Source: a virus. Taken from it: 52,139 nt of DNA. The stretch is taken from IMG/VR virus record IMGVR_UViG_3300030419_007825, positions 1 through 52,139 of that record; one strand, given 5' to 3'. Shown here piece after piece: positions 15,520-24,300 of the stretch. The position numbers and the translations under genes are program-made. The notes under the pieces are model-generated. The model saw nothing but the letters and a program-made list of their open reading frames with translations. It made no database searches and was not told where the DNA came from. Positions within the stretch are counted from its first letter, which is position 1, and every line of letters starts with the position of its first letter.

Positions 15520-16545
15520 ATGAAGGTACTCTATATAACCCCCCAGGGAGTAGGAGGCACATCACCACAGATAGAGATGGCGCAACATCTAAGACCACGG
15601 TTTGAAAGGCTAGACTTGTGTATTATCGGCCTAGACAACTTGTCTGCCTATAGAAAAGATTGGGATGTTGTGTTTGGGGCGATGGAAACGGCATGCCCGG
15701 TCGCTTTACAAGTATCGTCACAGATGAACATTCCAGCATATGGTCATTGGGAGTACATCCCCCCATTTAGGATACATGGGTACCCGGGAGGCTCAGACCC
15801 TTTGTTATGGGGCTATCGAGAAGAGCATCTGGCGGAACATTATCAAAATAAGCGCTTTTATTCCTTGTATAAATCTATAATTGATGCGGCGGCCCAAAGT
15901 ACCATTAGTTCTTGCGCTGGCCATGCCTTTAAGGAAACAGCAAAAACCTTTTCAGGACACGATTTAGATAATTGCTTTATCAAATATCCTGCCAGCCCAA
16001 TGCCTCTAAATAAAGACCGCAATGCGGAAAAAAGAGATTATTTTATTACGGTTTCCCGGCTAGTTCCCAACAAAAGGGTGGCCGATCTGGCTAAGGCTGT
16101 TCGCAAAGCAAACTTAGAAACAACCTGGGTGATAGTGGGCGACGGCCCCGAAAAGGCCGAAATAAACCGAATTATGAAGGACAGCAAAACCAAAGTACAC
16201 TATATGCCCAATACGAACGGAGAGAAAAAGTTTTTCTTTCTTTCCAGAGCTAAGTTCCAACTTTCAGCATGGCATGGTTTGCCCCAATTAGAGGCTGCTC
16301 TGGTGGGAACACCGACTATTAATTTAGATATAGATTATATCCGAGAACTTTATGGCGATAGCCTTACGTGGGCAGCCACCACTGAGGATCTTGTTCACGA
16401 GATGAGAAATTTCGCTGAAAACCCTGTTATGTGTAAACAAAAGGCCGACACGCTTTATGAGGCAGCCATTGGAGACGCATTAAACATAAACACCATAGAT
16501 CAGGCGGCAGATATAATTGAGGATACTTTAAGAAAAATACTATAA
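15520..16545 (+). CDS. GT-B glycosyltransferase (GT4-like)
   Basis: The 341-residue protein starts with a Rossmann strand and a GVGGTSP loop. The donor domain is clear: YFITVSRLVPNKRV has the R-x-x-P-x-K motif, VIVGDGPEKAEI is the following strand and loop, and HGLPQLEAALVGTP is a shortened form of the E-x7-E region, with the first glutamate replaced. Retaining GT-B enzymes that lost this glutamate exist, but activity should not be assumed. AGGAGAAG lies eight bases before the ATG. It directly follows the WbpB-like gene and may transfer the sugar made by that pathway. Confidence 0.82.
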   Translation: MKVLYITPQGVGGTSPQIEMAQHLRPRFERLDLCIIGLDNLSAYRKDWDVVFGAMETACPVALQVSSQMNIPAYGHWEYIPPFRIHGYPGGSDPLLWGYREEHLAEHYQNKRFYSLYKSIIDAAAQSTISSCAGHAFKETAKTFSGHDLDNCFIKYPASPMPLNKDRNAEKRDYFITVSRLVPNKRVADLAKAVRKANLETTWVIVGDGPEKAEINRIMKDSKTKVHYMPNTNGEKKFFFLSRAKFQLSAWHGLPQLEAALVGTPTINLDIDYIRELYGDSLTWAATTEDLVHEMRNFAENPVMCKQKADTLYEAAIGDALNINTIDQAADIIEDTLRKIL

Positions 16546-16628
16546 TTTAATTATAAGAAAGGCTAGTTTGCGAAGCTTAGGGAGAAATAGGGAATGAAAT
16601 TAGACTCAAGGGAAGAGGAAATTTACGC
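16546..16628 (+). promoter_or_regulatory. Longest intergenic gap, possible promoter and short leader ORF
   Basis: This 83-base gap is the longest non-coding stretch in the window. It starts AT-rich with TTATAAGA (16552-16559), which resembles the T4-type late promoter TATAAATA in part. A 12-codon reading frame runs from an ATG at 16594, preceded by AGGGAGAAAT, to a TGA at 16630-16632 that overlaps the GTG of the next gene, so it could couple translation. Neither is certain. No hairpin terminator was seen. Confidence 0.3.
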
Positions 16629-17489
16629 GTGAGGTATATACTTGTCACCGGTGGAGCCGGATTTGTGGGGACGGCACTTATCAGGGAATTGGTTAAAGAT
16701 CCGAGCAACTGTGTTTATTCGTTAGACAATTACTTTACCGGTACAGAAAAAAATCATGTGGAAGGCGCCACCTATATTAGGGGCAACACACAGCATATAC
16801 AGGACTTAATCCACGATGGTAGCAAAATTGATATCGTATACCATTTTGGAGAATACTCCAGAGTTTCCACATCTTTTGAAGATAATGAAACTGTCTGGAG
16901 ATCAAATGTAGCGGGTACCCGAGAGGTATTAGAATTTTGTCGCAGAAACAATTGCAAATTAATTTATTCTGCTTCTAGTACTAAGTTTGGCGATGGCGGC
17001 ACAAATGCGTATGCTTCGCCCTATGCTCTTTCTAAGTCACAAAACACGGAGTTGATAAGATGCTACTCAGAATGGTTTGGCTTGGATTCGGTTATTTGCT
17101 ACTTTTATAACGTATATGGCCCAGGGCAAATCACTGAGGGCAAATATGCCACTGTTATCGGTATATTTGAGAGGCAGTATTTTGCTGACGAGCCACTTAC
17201 AGTTGTATTCCCGGGCACCCAGGAGCGATCTTTTACGCACATAGACGATGTGGTCTCTGCGTTAATAAAGTTACAAAAGGTAAAGGGTGATAATTATTGT
17301 ATCGGGAATACCGAGGCATATCAGATAGTTGAGGTAGCTAAAATGTTTAGTGATAATCTGGTATACTTAGATGAGCGCCCGGGCGAGCGCTACACAACCG
17401 CCATCGATCTTACAAAGATGGCGGAACTAGGGTGGAAGCCTGTACATAATTTGCCCGCATATGTGAAAGACATTTTACAAGGAGAATGA
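16629..17489 (+). CDS. Extended SDR nucleotide-sugar epimerase/dehydratase
   Basis: The 286-residue protein starts at a GTG and opens with VTGGAGFVG, the NAD-binding glycine motif. YHFGEYSRVSTS is the strand before the active site, SASSTKFGDGG holds the catalytic serine or threonine, and YALSK supplies Tyr and Lys. RSFTHIDDVV and RPGER in the C-terminal half are typical of UDP-glucose 4-epimerase and related enzymes. It may change the stereochemistry at C4 or C6 of one of the sugars made here, for example a 4-epimerisation, or act on the NDP-heptose like HldD. Sequence alone does not decide. It closes the carbohydrate island. Confidence 0.82.
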   Translation: MRYILVTGGAGFVGTALIRELVKDPSNCVYSLDNYFTGTEKNHVEGATYIRGNTQHIQDLIHDGSKIDIVYHFGEYSRVSTSFEDNETVWRSNVAGTREVLEFCRRNNCKLIYSASSTKFGDGGTNAYASPYALSKSQNTELIRCYSEWFGLDSVICYFYNVYGPGQITEGKYATVIGIFERQYFADEPLTVVFPGTQERSFTHIDDVVSALIKLQKVKGDNYCIGNTEAYQIVEVAKMFSDNLVYLDERPGERYTTAIDLTKMAELGWKPVHNLPAYVKDILQGE

Positions 17490-17490
17490 G

Positions 17491-17691
17491 ATGAAACTAT
17501 CCGACCAAGCGTTAGGTGCCCTAATGATGGCATTACAAAAATCATTAATAGAACAAACTGATATTGTGCCTGTCTTAAAGGACATGAACTTTGAAACTGA
17601 AGAAACTGAGGAGACGGACGTCCCTACTTTGGTGATTACCAATCCTCCCGTGTTTTCTCTGGATGATGCTGTATTTAATGACGAGGCCTAA
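17491..17691 (+). CDS. Small conserved-looking phage protein, 66 aa
   Basis: The function is not recognised. The N-terminal half is a helix (LSDQALGALMMALQKSL) and the C-terminal half is acidic and probably unstructured, with repeated glutamate-threonine. From memory, similar short proteins with a 'LSDxALGxIMMALQKSL' start occur in T4-like marine phages, but I cannot check this. The start is well supported by AAGGAGA at 17479-17485. It lies between the last sugar gene and a zinc-ribbon gene and may mark the return to core phage genes. Confidence 0.6.
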   Translation: MKLSDQALGALMMALQKSLIEQTDIVPVLKDMNFETEETEETDVPTLVITNPPVFSLDDAVFNDEA

Positions 17692-17697
17692 AACCTG

Positions 17698-17949
17698 ATG
17701 CCCCGTTATGAGTACCGCTGCGGCAATTGCAAACAAACGTCTACAGTTATGCATGCGTCTGCAGAGCAGGCCACAGAGTGCCCCAAATGCAATATTTCGG
17801 GATCTCTTACAAAACTGCTATCAGCATTTTCTACAGCACCTCCGCCTCGTAAGGTGCACACCAAGGTAGGAGAAGTTACGGAAGATTTTATAGCCACATC
17901 TCGTGAAGAGCTGCAGCAACAAAAAAACGACCTAACTAAGAATAGATGA
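17698..17949 (+). CDS. FmdB-type zinc-ribbon protein
   Basis: The 83-residue protein begins MPRYEYRCGNC and has two C-x2-C pairs, Cys8/Cys11 and Cys28/Cys31, the FmdB/CxxC_CXXC_SSSS zinc-ribbon fold. The C-terminal half is polar. Members of this family are thought to bind nucleic acid or act as regulators, but the role is rarely known. It lies six bases after the previous gene and overlaps the next by 4 bases. Its closeness to the late sigma factor would fit a role in late gene expression, which is inference. Confidence 0.75.
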   Translation: MPRYEYRCGNCKQTSTVMHASAEQATECPKCNISGSLTKLLSAFSTAPPPRKVHTKVGEVTEDFIATSREELQQQKNDLTKNR

Positions 17950-18302
17950 TGTTACTATATGGCACACTAATATTTTCGCTTTTAATTAACATCCTCTTAG
18001 GTTGGTATGTAACAAGGTTGCTTAAAAAATTTATGTATATTTCTGCGAATATGGCAGATTTGTACCTGATCACCAAAGCCTTTAATGTATTTGTGAGCGA
18101 CCTTTATAGTATGGATTCGTTTCATGGCGAACCCATGATAGAGGAAATGGTGACGCGGATCCGAGAAGTCTCCGAAGAGATGGAGGCTTTTAGAAGCATT
18201 TTTGAATATACATTAGATGAGGAAGTAGACAACGAACTAGAGGAAGCATTAAATGCCGAGGAAGAAGAGCAAAAAAAACCATTATTTTACGCAGGTCCAT
18301 GA
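17946..18302 (+). CDS. Small membrane-anchored acidic protein
   Basis: The 118-residue protein has one hydrophobic N-terminal segment (about residues 4-22) followed by basic residues RLLKKF, which suggests an inner-membrane anchor with the rest in the cytoplasm. The C-terminal third is strongly acidic with runs of glutamate. No known family is recognised. Its ATGATG start overlaps the stop of the zinc-ribbon gene, and its last 50 bases overlap the sigma-factor gene, so the three are likely translated together. It might bring host or phage proteins to the membrane, but nothing in the sequence shows which. Confidence 0.65.
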   Translation: MMLLYGTLIFSLLINILLGWYVTRLLKKFMYISANMADLYLITKAFNVFVSDLYSMDSFHGEPMIEEMVTRIREVSEEMEAFRSIFEYTLDEEVDNELEEALNAEEEEQKKPLFYAGP

Positions 18303-18939
18303 AGACGCAATCGTTAAGTATGCGCTTTCGCAAGACAATGAGCTAAGATCTAAGCTTTACGAAGAATATATACAACCAGCTTTTGACCAGATGGTCGACA
18401 AGATTATTTATACATATCGTTTTACAACGTTGCCCAACATCGACTATTTAAAAGCCGACTGCAAAGTCTGGCTAACCACAATATTAAACAAATATGACCC
18501 CAGCAAAGGCTCTAAGGCCTTTTCATATTTCTCAGTGGTAACCAAAAACTGGTTTATCCACAAAGTGAAGAGGACCAAGAGAAGGCTCCAGACTGAGGTG
18601 TTCATGGAGGATCTCCTAAACGAAGTAGATGAAGACCTTGTATCCGATGAGGAGACTTATTTTGATCGAAGAGTTGAGCTAGAGTTTTGGAAATCTTTGA
18701 ATGGAGAAATTAGTACGTGGGACTCCTTTATGTTGAAGGAGAACGAAAAGAAGGTACTGATGGCGGTCCGCATTCTTTTAGACTCCGCAGATCAAATAGA
18801 AATTTTCAATAAAAAAGCTATTTACTTATATCTCCGGGAGATAACAGGTCTTAACACAAAACAGGTTGTTAATAATTTGAATAAGTTAAGAAAACGATAT
18901 AGGGTATTTAAAATTAAATGGGAAAACGGCGAGATCTAA
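18253..18939 (+). CDS. 55: Late-transcription sigma factor, T4 gp55-like
   Basis: The 228-residue protein has a sigma-70 region-2-like core. The stretch ILNKYDPSKGSKAFSYFSVV (about residues 76-95) followed by TKNWFIHKVKRTKRR is the pattern I know from T4-type gp55, which directs host RNA polymerase to late promoters. The C-terminal half has helices and a basic end. In T4 the protein ends in a sliding-clamp-binding motif; here no clear LDFLFE-like motif is visible at the end. The gene overlaps its upstream neighbour by 50 bases and its downstream neighbour by 22. It presumably switches on the structural genes that follow. Confidence 0.85.
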   Translation: MPRKKSKKNHYFTQVHEDAIVKYALSQDNELRSKLYEEYIQPAFDQMVDKIIYTYRFTTLPNIDYLKADCKVWLTTILNKYDPSKGSKAFSYFSVVTKNWFIHKVKRTKRRLQTEVFMEDLLNEVDEDLVSDEETYFDRRVELEFWKSLNGEISTWDSFMLKENEKKVLMAVRILLDSADQIEIFNKKAIYLYLREITGLNTKQVVNNLNKLRKRYRVFKIKWENGEI

Positions 18940-19226
18940 CCCTCGAAGAATATGTAGAGGAAACGACGACAAACATCCGGGAAGACCGGGCCATGGCTAA
19001 GACCCTGTTGATGGACGTCATGGCTGATATGTCCGCTAGCGCCCACGACCGCCGGGAATTTGGCCCCCTTGCAGCAAAGTTCGTAGAAAACCTACAGCGC
19101 TCCAACGAGCAAATGGTAAAACTAGCTGCCATATTGCAACGACAAAAGACGTCCTCTGTGGGCCTCACCGCGGGAGACAAGGAAGAACTCTTTGATCTTC
19201 TCAATGAGGGTAAAGAGGATGGCTAA
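18918..19226 (+). CDS. Small helical protein of unknown function
   Basis: The 102-residue protein is mostly helical and charged. It overlaps the end of the sigma-factor gene by 22 bases and the next gene by 8. In its last 15 residues is ELFDLLNEG, loosely similar to the LDFLFE sliding-clamp-binding tail of the T4 late co-activator gp33 and of gp55. The position next to gp55 makes a gp33 analogue conceivable, but the resemblance is weak and gp33 itself is very variable. Otherwise unrecognised. Confidence 0.55.
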   Translation: MGKRRDLTLEEYVEETTTNIREDRAMAKTLLMDVMADMSASAHDRREFGPLAAKFVENLQRSNEQMVKLAAILQRQKTSSVGLTAGDKEELFDLLNEGKEDG

Positions 19227-20370
19227 TGAGGATATTGCGACACTAGAGGCGCTTAGTCTTGTATATTCTGACTTTGGCCCCCAGAGACGATCTAATCCGT
19301 ATGTGGAGTCGGTAGATACGCGTTTTGAGAGCACCCTTGATGTGCTTCGAAGAGGTACCCTTAAGGGCTTCGAGGACAATATTTTGGGCAGTGGAGACAG
19401 TATCTTTGGGATAGTGCTCCGCGCCAACGACCCGGCCGCGAGCAATCCAGCCACCAACAGTACGGCCGAAACTATGAGCATCCTTTCCCGTATTTTTGGC
19501 ACGCCCCAGTCGGTTATTCACGGCGCCCGAATAAAAGTTCTTAAGACTCCTCATACTGATATTTTTATGGATCCCCTTACTTATGACCAGACTTTAGAAG
19601 ATGCGTTGCGCATTGATAACTTTCCCTTGTTTCTCTATGACGCGAGTAAAATAACAATCGAGCCAGGAAGCTTTATATATGGCAATTTTGATGCACACAC
19701 TCTCCGCAGCGGCCTTATCGGCGAGGTGGCCGACTTGCCTCCCTTTGCTCTTGGAGTGCAGTCTTCGGCCTTGACGGCCGGTAGTTATGCCTCGGCTGCG
19801 GCCTCGACCGTGGAGGATTTTGTGCAATCATTAATGCGGGATCCCCCGCCTCCTTTGGAGGGCGCAGAAGTTTATGCTCCTTACTCACCTGAGGCCATGA
19901 AGCTTTTTGAGGAAGCTTTGGAATATGCTAGTCTGGATATTGGCTGGGCATACTTGGATAGCACTCATTATATCTTGAGCAAAGAAAGCGGCGGAAAGGT
20001 GGGGATTCCTAACTATACTTATAGAATTTTGACAGGCAGAGACCCTGTAGAAATCCCCAATATTAAAGATAAGCCAGAGCACTGGCCCACCACGTGGGCT
20101 GCGGCAAAAGCTGGAAATTTTGGAACATACTTGGGGAGATCCACGGCCACCGGGTTAGGTCAACTTTTGCAGAGTAACGCAGCTAAGTTTTACCCCAATG
20201 GTGTTGATGGCATCGGTGATGCGTTTAACGAAGCTGTAGGTTTTGTACGCTATATTTATGACCGCTACGGCGACCCCGACACTGCCCGCAGTGTATATGG
20301 GCGCATAGGAAGTTACCGTAACTCCAGGACTGGAGTGGTAATGAAAAAGACATTCAGAGAGGGGTATTAA
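19219..20370 (+). CDS. Tail/baseplate protein with lytic-transglycosylase-like domain
   Basis: The 383-residue protein has two parts. Residues 1-200 are a phage-specific structural region with strands around FGTPQSVIHGARIKVL and IEPGSFIYGNF, possibly an OB-type fold like that of T4 gp5. Residues 245-365 resemble an SLT/goose-lysozyme fold: SKESGG with Glu256 as the candidate catalytic acid, STATGLGQLL at 308-317 and a 'GFVRYIYDRYGDPDTA' helix near 340-356. It would cut peptidoglycan locally during injection. It starts the virion-gene block. The start at 19219 has AAAGAGG upstream; a further in-frame ATG at 19192 is rejected because it lies deep in the previous gene. Confidence 0.75.
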   Translation: MANEDIATLEALSLVYSDFGPQRRSNPYVESVDTRFESTLDVLRRGTLKGFEDNILGSGDSIFGIVLRANDPAASNPATNSTAETMSILSRIFGTPQSVIHGARIKVLKTPHTDIFMDPLTYDQTLEDALRIDNFPLFLYDASKITIEPGSFIYGNFDAHTLRSGLIGEVADLPPFALGVQSSALTAGSYASAAASTVEDFVQSLMRDPPPPLEGAEVYAPYSPEAMKLFEEALEYASLDIGWAYLDSTHYILSKESGGKVGIPNYTYRILTGRDPVEIPNIKDKPEHWPTTWAAAKAGNFGTYLGRSTATGLGQLLQSNAAKFYPNGVDGIGDAFNEAVGFVRYIYDRYGDPDTARSVYGRIGSYRNSRTGVVMKKTFREGY

Positions 20371-20374
20371 AAAA

Positions 20375-21328
20375 ATGGATAACAAGAACTTTCAGCCTAA
20401 ACCAGATCCGCCTCTCGTAGATTCGGATAAGCTAGGCCCACGAGACCGTGCTCTCTTTGACGACGGCCCCGGCTCTTTTTCGTTTTTAGGTTTCGGCCAC
20501 ACGCCAACCTTGGGCCCGCGCCCTAAACGAAATGTGGGCCTCGCCGAGCGCGTATACGGGTGTCCTACTGTTAATGGTTCCTTTACGATGGGGAACCAAA
20601 GAGGAAACGGTGGCCTCGCCGAGGGCTATGGCGGCCAGGGGATTGAATCTCCCACTATTGACCTTACGGTGGGTCATATGGGCCCGTATGCTAAGACTAC
20701 TGACGGGAATGGCCGCCAGCTCCTTTATAATCCTAACAAAGAAATTGACGCAGCTAGTTTTTATATATCGTCTCTAGACACTCCCGACGAGGTTTTAAAC
20801 TTGCCGGATGGAAGTATCGGAAATAAAAAGGGTCTCTCATCTATTGCCGGCATTGCTGAGGCGATCCGATTCCGCGCTAAAGGGGAGGGAGGCATGAAAT
20901 TTGTGTGCCTTCCATCAAATCGTTCCAGCCGCGGCCAAAAGAACCTCGAAAACGCGGTCATTGAGTTCATCGGCGATACCGAAGCATCCACTCAGCCATT
21001 GGTGTTAGGGGATAATCTCATAGCGCTTCTAAAAGAAATGAGCGAAGATATTGATAACGTGCGGGAAACAATGAGCGGCTTTATCAAAGACCAGGGTGAA
21101 TTAAACGATAAGGTGATGAATCATAATCACAATTCTCCCTTTTATGCACTGACAACTGCCCCGGCGTTTAATCTCCTTTTTGAGGGAATTAAATCGGCTT
21201 TTAAGAGGGTGGCTGTAACAGAGGTTAATGCGATTAATACCATCGTTAATAAAGAATCCAGTCAAAGCAATTATTTTACTCCTATGCAAGAAAAATATAT
21301 TTTAAGTTCCCTAGTAAGGACAACATAG
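20375..21328 (+). CDS. Baseplate/tail structural protein
   Basis: The 317-residue protein has a proline- and glycine-rich N-terminal 130 residues, a middle region with GMKFVCLPSNRSS, and a C-terminal 110 residues with QPLVLGDNLIALLKEM followed by a helix and HNHNSPF. From memory, 'QPLVxGDNLxxLL' and a histidine-rich segment are common in baseplate or tail proteins of T4-like environmental phages. No enzyme motif is present. It lies four bases after the lysozyme-like gene and one base before the giant 2038-residue protein and is probably a partner in the same assembly. Confidence 0.6.
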   Translation: MDNKNFQPKPDPPLVDSDKLGPRDRALFDDGPGSFSFLGFGHTPTLGPRPKRNVGLAERVYGCPTVNGSFTMGNQRGNGGLAEGYGGQGIESPTIDLTVGHMGPYAKTTDGNGRQLLYNPNKEIDAASFYISSLDTPDEVLNLPDGSIGNKKGLSSIAGIAEAIRFRAKGEGGMKFVCLPSNRSSRGQKNLENAVIEFIGDTEASTQPLVLGDNLIALLKEMSEDIDNVRETMSGFIKDQGELNDKVMNHNHNSPFYALTTAPAFNLLFEGIKSAFKRVAVTEVNAINTIVNKESSQSNYFTPMQEKYILSSLVRTT

Positions 21329-21329
21329 G

Positions 21330-24300
21330 ATGGCAACAATTTCCCAAGCCCCAGCGATGACTGCCTCCAATCCGCAAACGGTGGCACAGAGACTTAAGTG
21401 GCACACACGCCGAATAGAAAAACCTTATGAGACGGGTACTCAAATTTTTATTAATGTTTATTCTTCTGTCATCGAGCGTGGTCGAGAAGCGACTGACTAT
21501 TTTACCGCACTTAACGAGAGTCACGCACGCCGGCTCATCCTAGATTTTTATGGGAAACCTTTGGGTTTTATGGTGCCCGTCACTCCGGCCAATATCTTCT
21601 TTCCCTCTCGGGAACTCTCTAGCCCCATTCTTCAGTTCGCCGTTTCTAAAGAAGTACTGGAGGAGGTGCCTGATGCATCGGGCGATACGGAAGGATATCT
21701 TGTACAGAACCTTATAACCTCTAGACAGATTAATAAATTTACCAAAGATATTAATACCCTCTTCCCGGTATATCAACAACAATTAAAATTTTTCAACGGC
21801 GCTATATTTCCGAGAATCAATTTCCTGGACCTCTCCGACAAGGTCGGGCTCTTCTTTGCGAACCTCCGAGATTTTATAGAATTTAATGGATATACCCAAG
21901 ATCAATATCAGAAAATAGGATTGAAGTTTGATGACAACTATCTGGTTCAAAGCGTAATACTACAGCAGGCTGATAAGGATCGTATTACCAACATTCCGCT
22001 GGTGCGGGGAGTAAAATATTATTTTGAAACCAAAAAGGAAGGACGTAATCCATATGTGAATGAGCTGGTGTCCAACATGGAAAGTGTCCTGTTCGACAGA
22101 CGCCAGAAGCTTAATTGGACACAGTTCTTATATCAATACCTGCCGAATTCTGGCATCGAGGTCAACTTCTTTGGCAAGCCCAGCACCGAAACAGAAGCCA
22201 GTAAAGCTAACAAAAGAGCCGAGGAGGGACCTTGGGGCCCTCTGGCCGCGACTGATGAAGAGGTTGAAGCGATACGTCGGTCTATTGATGATCGACAAGT
22301 CCAGGTAAAGGCTTTTGACGAAGCTAATAAATCAATCCGGGAAATTAATCAAAGTTTACAGAAGCGCCTAGAATCAATCGTCGCCGAGATGGAAAATATT
22401 ACCGGCGAGGTCGACAAGGTGATGGGAATTCTAAATAAATTTAATGTGACCACCTTGATTGAAGCTGCGCTAGAGTGTTTGCTAGTGAAGCAGGGCTTTA
22501 ACGGGGCTCTCCCCGATTTTCTCCCGGGCATTAATCCATTTAAACCAGAACCACCAAGGATAAAATTCCAATTACCAGAGATACCGACTAAGTTACCCAT
22601 CATATCAATTAACAAAGCGCTACAGGTTCAAATCAGGGAGGGTTTGAAGAGAGCCCTGATGGCCTCTTTAATGTCGATCCTGGAGTCGCTGGCGGGCATA
22701 ATAAAAGAATTCTGCCTAGAGACAGGAGATGAAGGCCCATCTCAACCTGCACAAGATGTTGTGGGCGACTTTTTAGATCCTTTAGAAGGGCCCAACCCAC
22801 TTCATCAGTGCTATATGGATTTTGGGTTCATAGTCAGTTCTCCGGATTTATTTGAGGTACCAGCTGGTCTCACGGAATCGTCAGTCCTAGAGGGATATTT
22901 GACGGAGTTTGCGCCTCTTATCACTCCGCGAGAATTATGTGATTTGTTTAATAATATAGCTTCTGCGGATGTCTTGCAGATTGCAAATAATTTAATCGAT
23001 GCTTCCTGGTCACAGCTTCGACAAAACTTTCCAGACGAAGAAGCGATACAGAGCTTTTTCGCATGTATCGGCGATCTAGTAGATCCCACCTATTGTCAGG
23101 ATGTATATAACGGACTTATCCCGCAGCTCCCCGATATTGATCCTTGTACTATTGAAGATATGCAGCCCTATCAGGACATTGTTGATCTATTAGAAAACTT
23201 AGAGGATCTTCTAGAGGCCCCGGATATGGCTTGTGGTGCGGGTATTGTCCCGGCCCTAGCCGACATTGATTCCTACAACAATTCCGTTACGGGCCTTATT
23301 GATACAGTGGTGTCCACTATTCAGCAGATGTTTGTTAATGATTTGGGGAACTTTAAGAGTGCCGCTTTATTGCCGAAGCCCCTCGGCCGCGCGGATCAAA
23401 AAAAGCTGACAGAGTTGGAGAATTTACTACAATTTATTGAGGGCCCCCCGGAACCCGAGATCCCGGAAGGGTCGGATCAGTTCTTTAACAATCTTATTCC
23501 TCAGCGCCTTGTTCAAACCTCAAATGATTTTAAAAATATTCATAATGCTCTCACCAGACAGGCACAACAATCACTAGAAGAGAACATAAAAGATATTTTA
23601 GCCAAGCAAGAGTTTCTTGTGGCTCCTGGAACTCGTGCTCTATATGAGGCTATTGAGGATAATTTTGACACAAGTTTATTGTTTGATGAAGGTGGGGATC
23701 TCGCTTCTTTGGCGTCGCCCCTCCTCGCGGTGACATATTATGCTTTTTCCACCCAGTTGGTGTTGGACATGCCTTTCCTGGCGCGCGGTGGCACACAGGG
23801 GAAAGATATCCTCTACGCAATGCGAGGCTCCTTAGAGGAGGCCTCAGATGCCTTGGCTATCTTGTCCTTACCGTTAATTACCGCGGAGCAAAAAGCTGAG
23901 AAACGCGGCATGTTGGATCTTCAAGATGCTCTGAGTCCTGTTGCTGTGGCCTTTGCTATGAGTTTTCTCAATAATACAGTCACCGATTTTACGGAGAAGC
24001 TCTTCTCCTATATGGAATCTCAACACTCTGAGCCCCTTAATCAACAGTTACTTCAAAATAAATCCCTCATGAAGCTTTATCCTTATTTTAACTTTGGATT
24101 AATAAATTCTATTGCTTATAAGATCTCAAATTCGGATTTATTCAACGCAGATACATTTGCGTCCTTAAATCTATTTCCAAAACTTTGCCAGGACGGCTCA
24201 ATAAGTAATTCGGATTTGCTCGATGTTAATGGTATCAAGCAAAGTGCGCTCCAAGAGTTTGTAGATAATTCGTGCATTGATAGAGAATTCGAGCTGGGCC

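Noticed and set aside
1758-17489. Prophage or host O-antigen cluster captured in the assembly
   Set aside because: The cluster is continuous with phage genes on both sides, in the same direction and with overlapping genes, and nothing suggests an assembly join.
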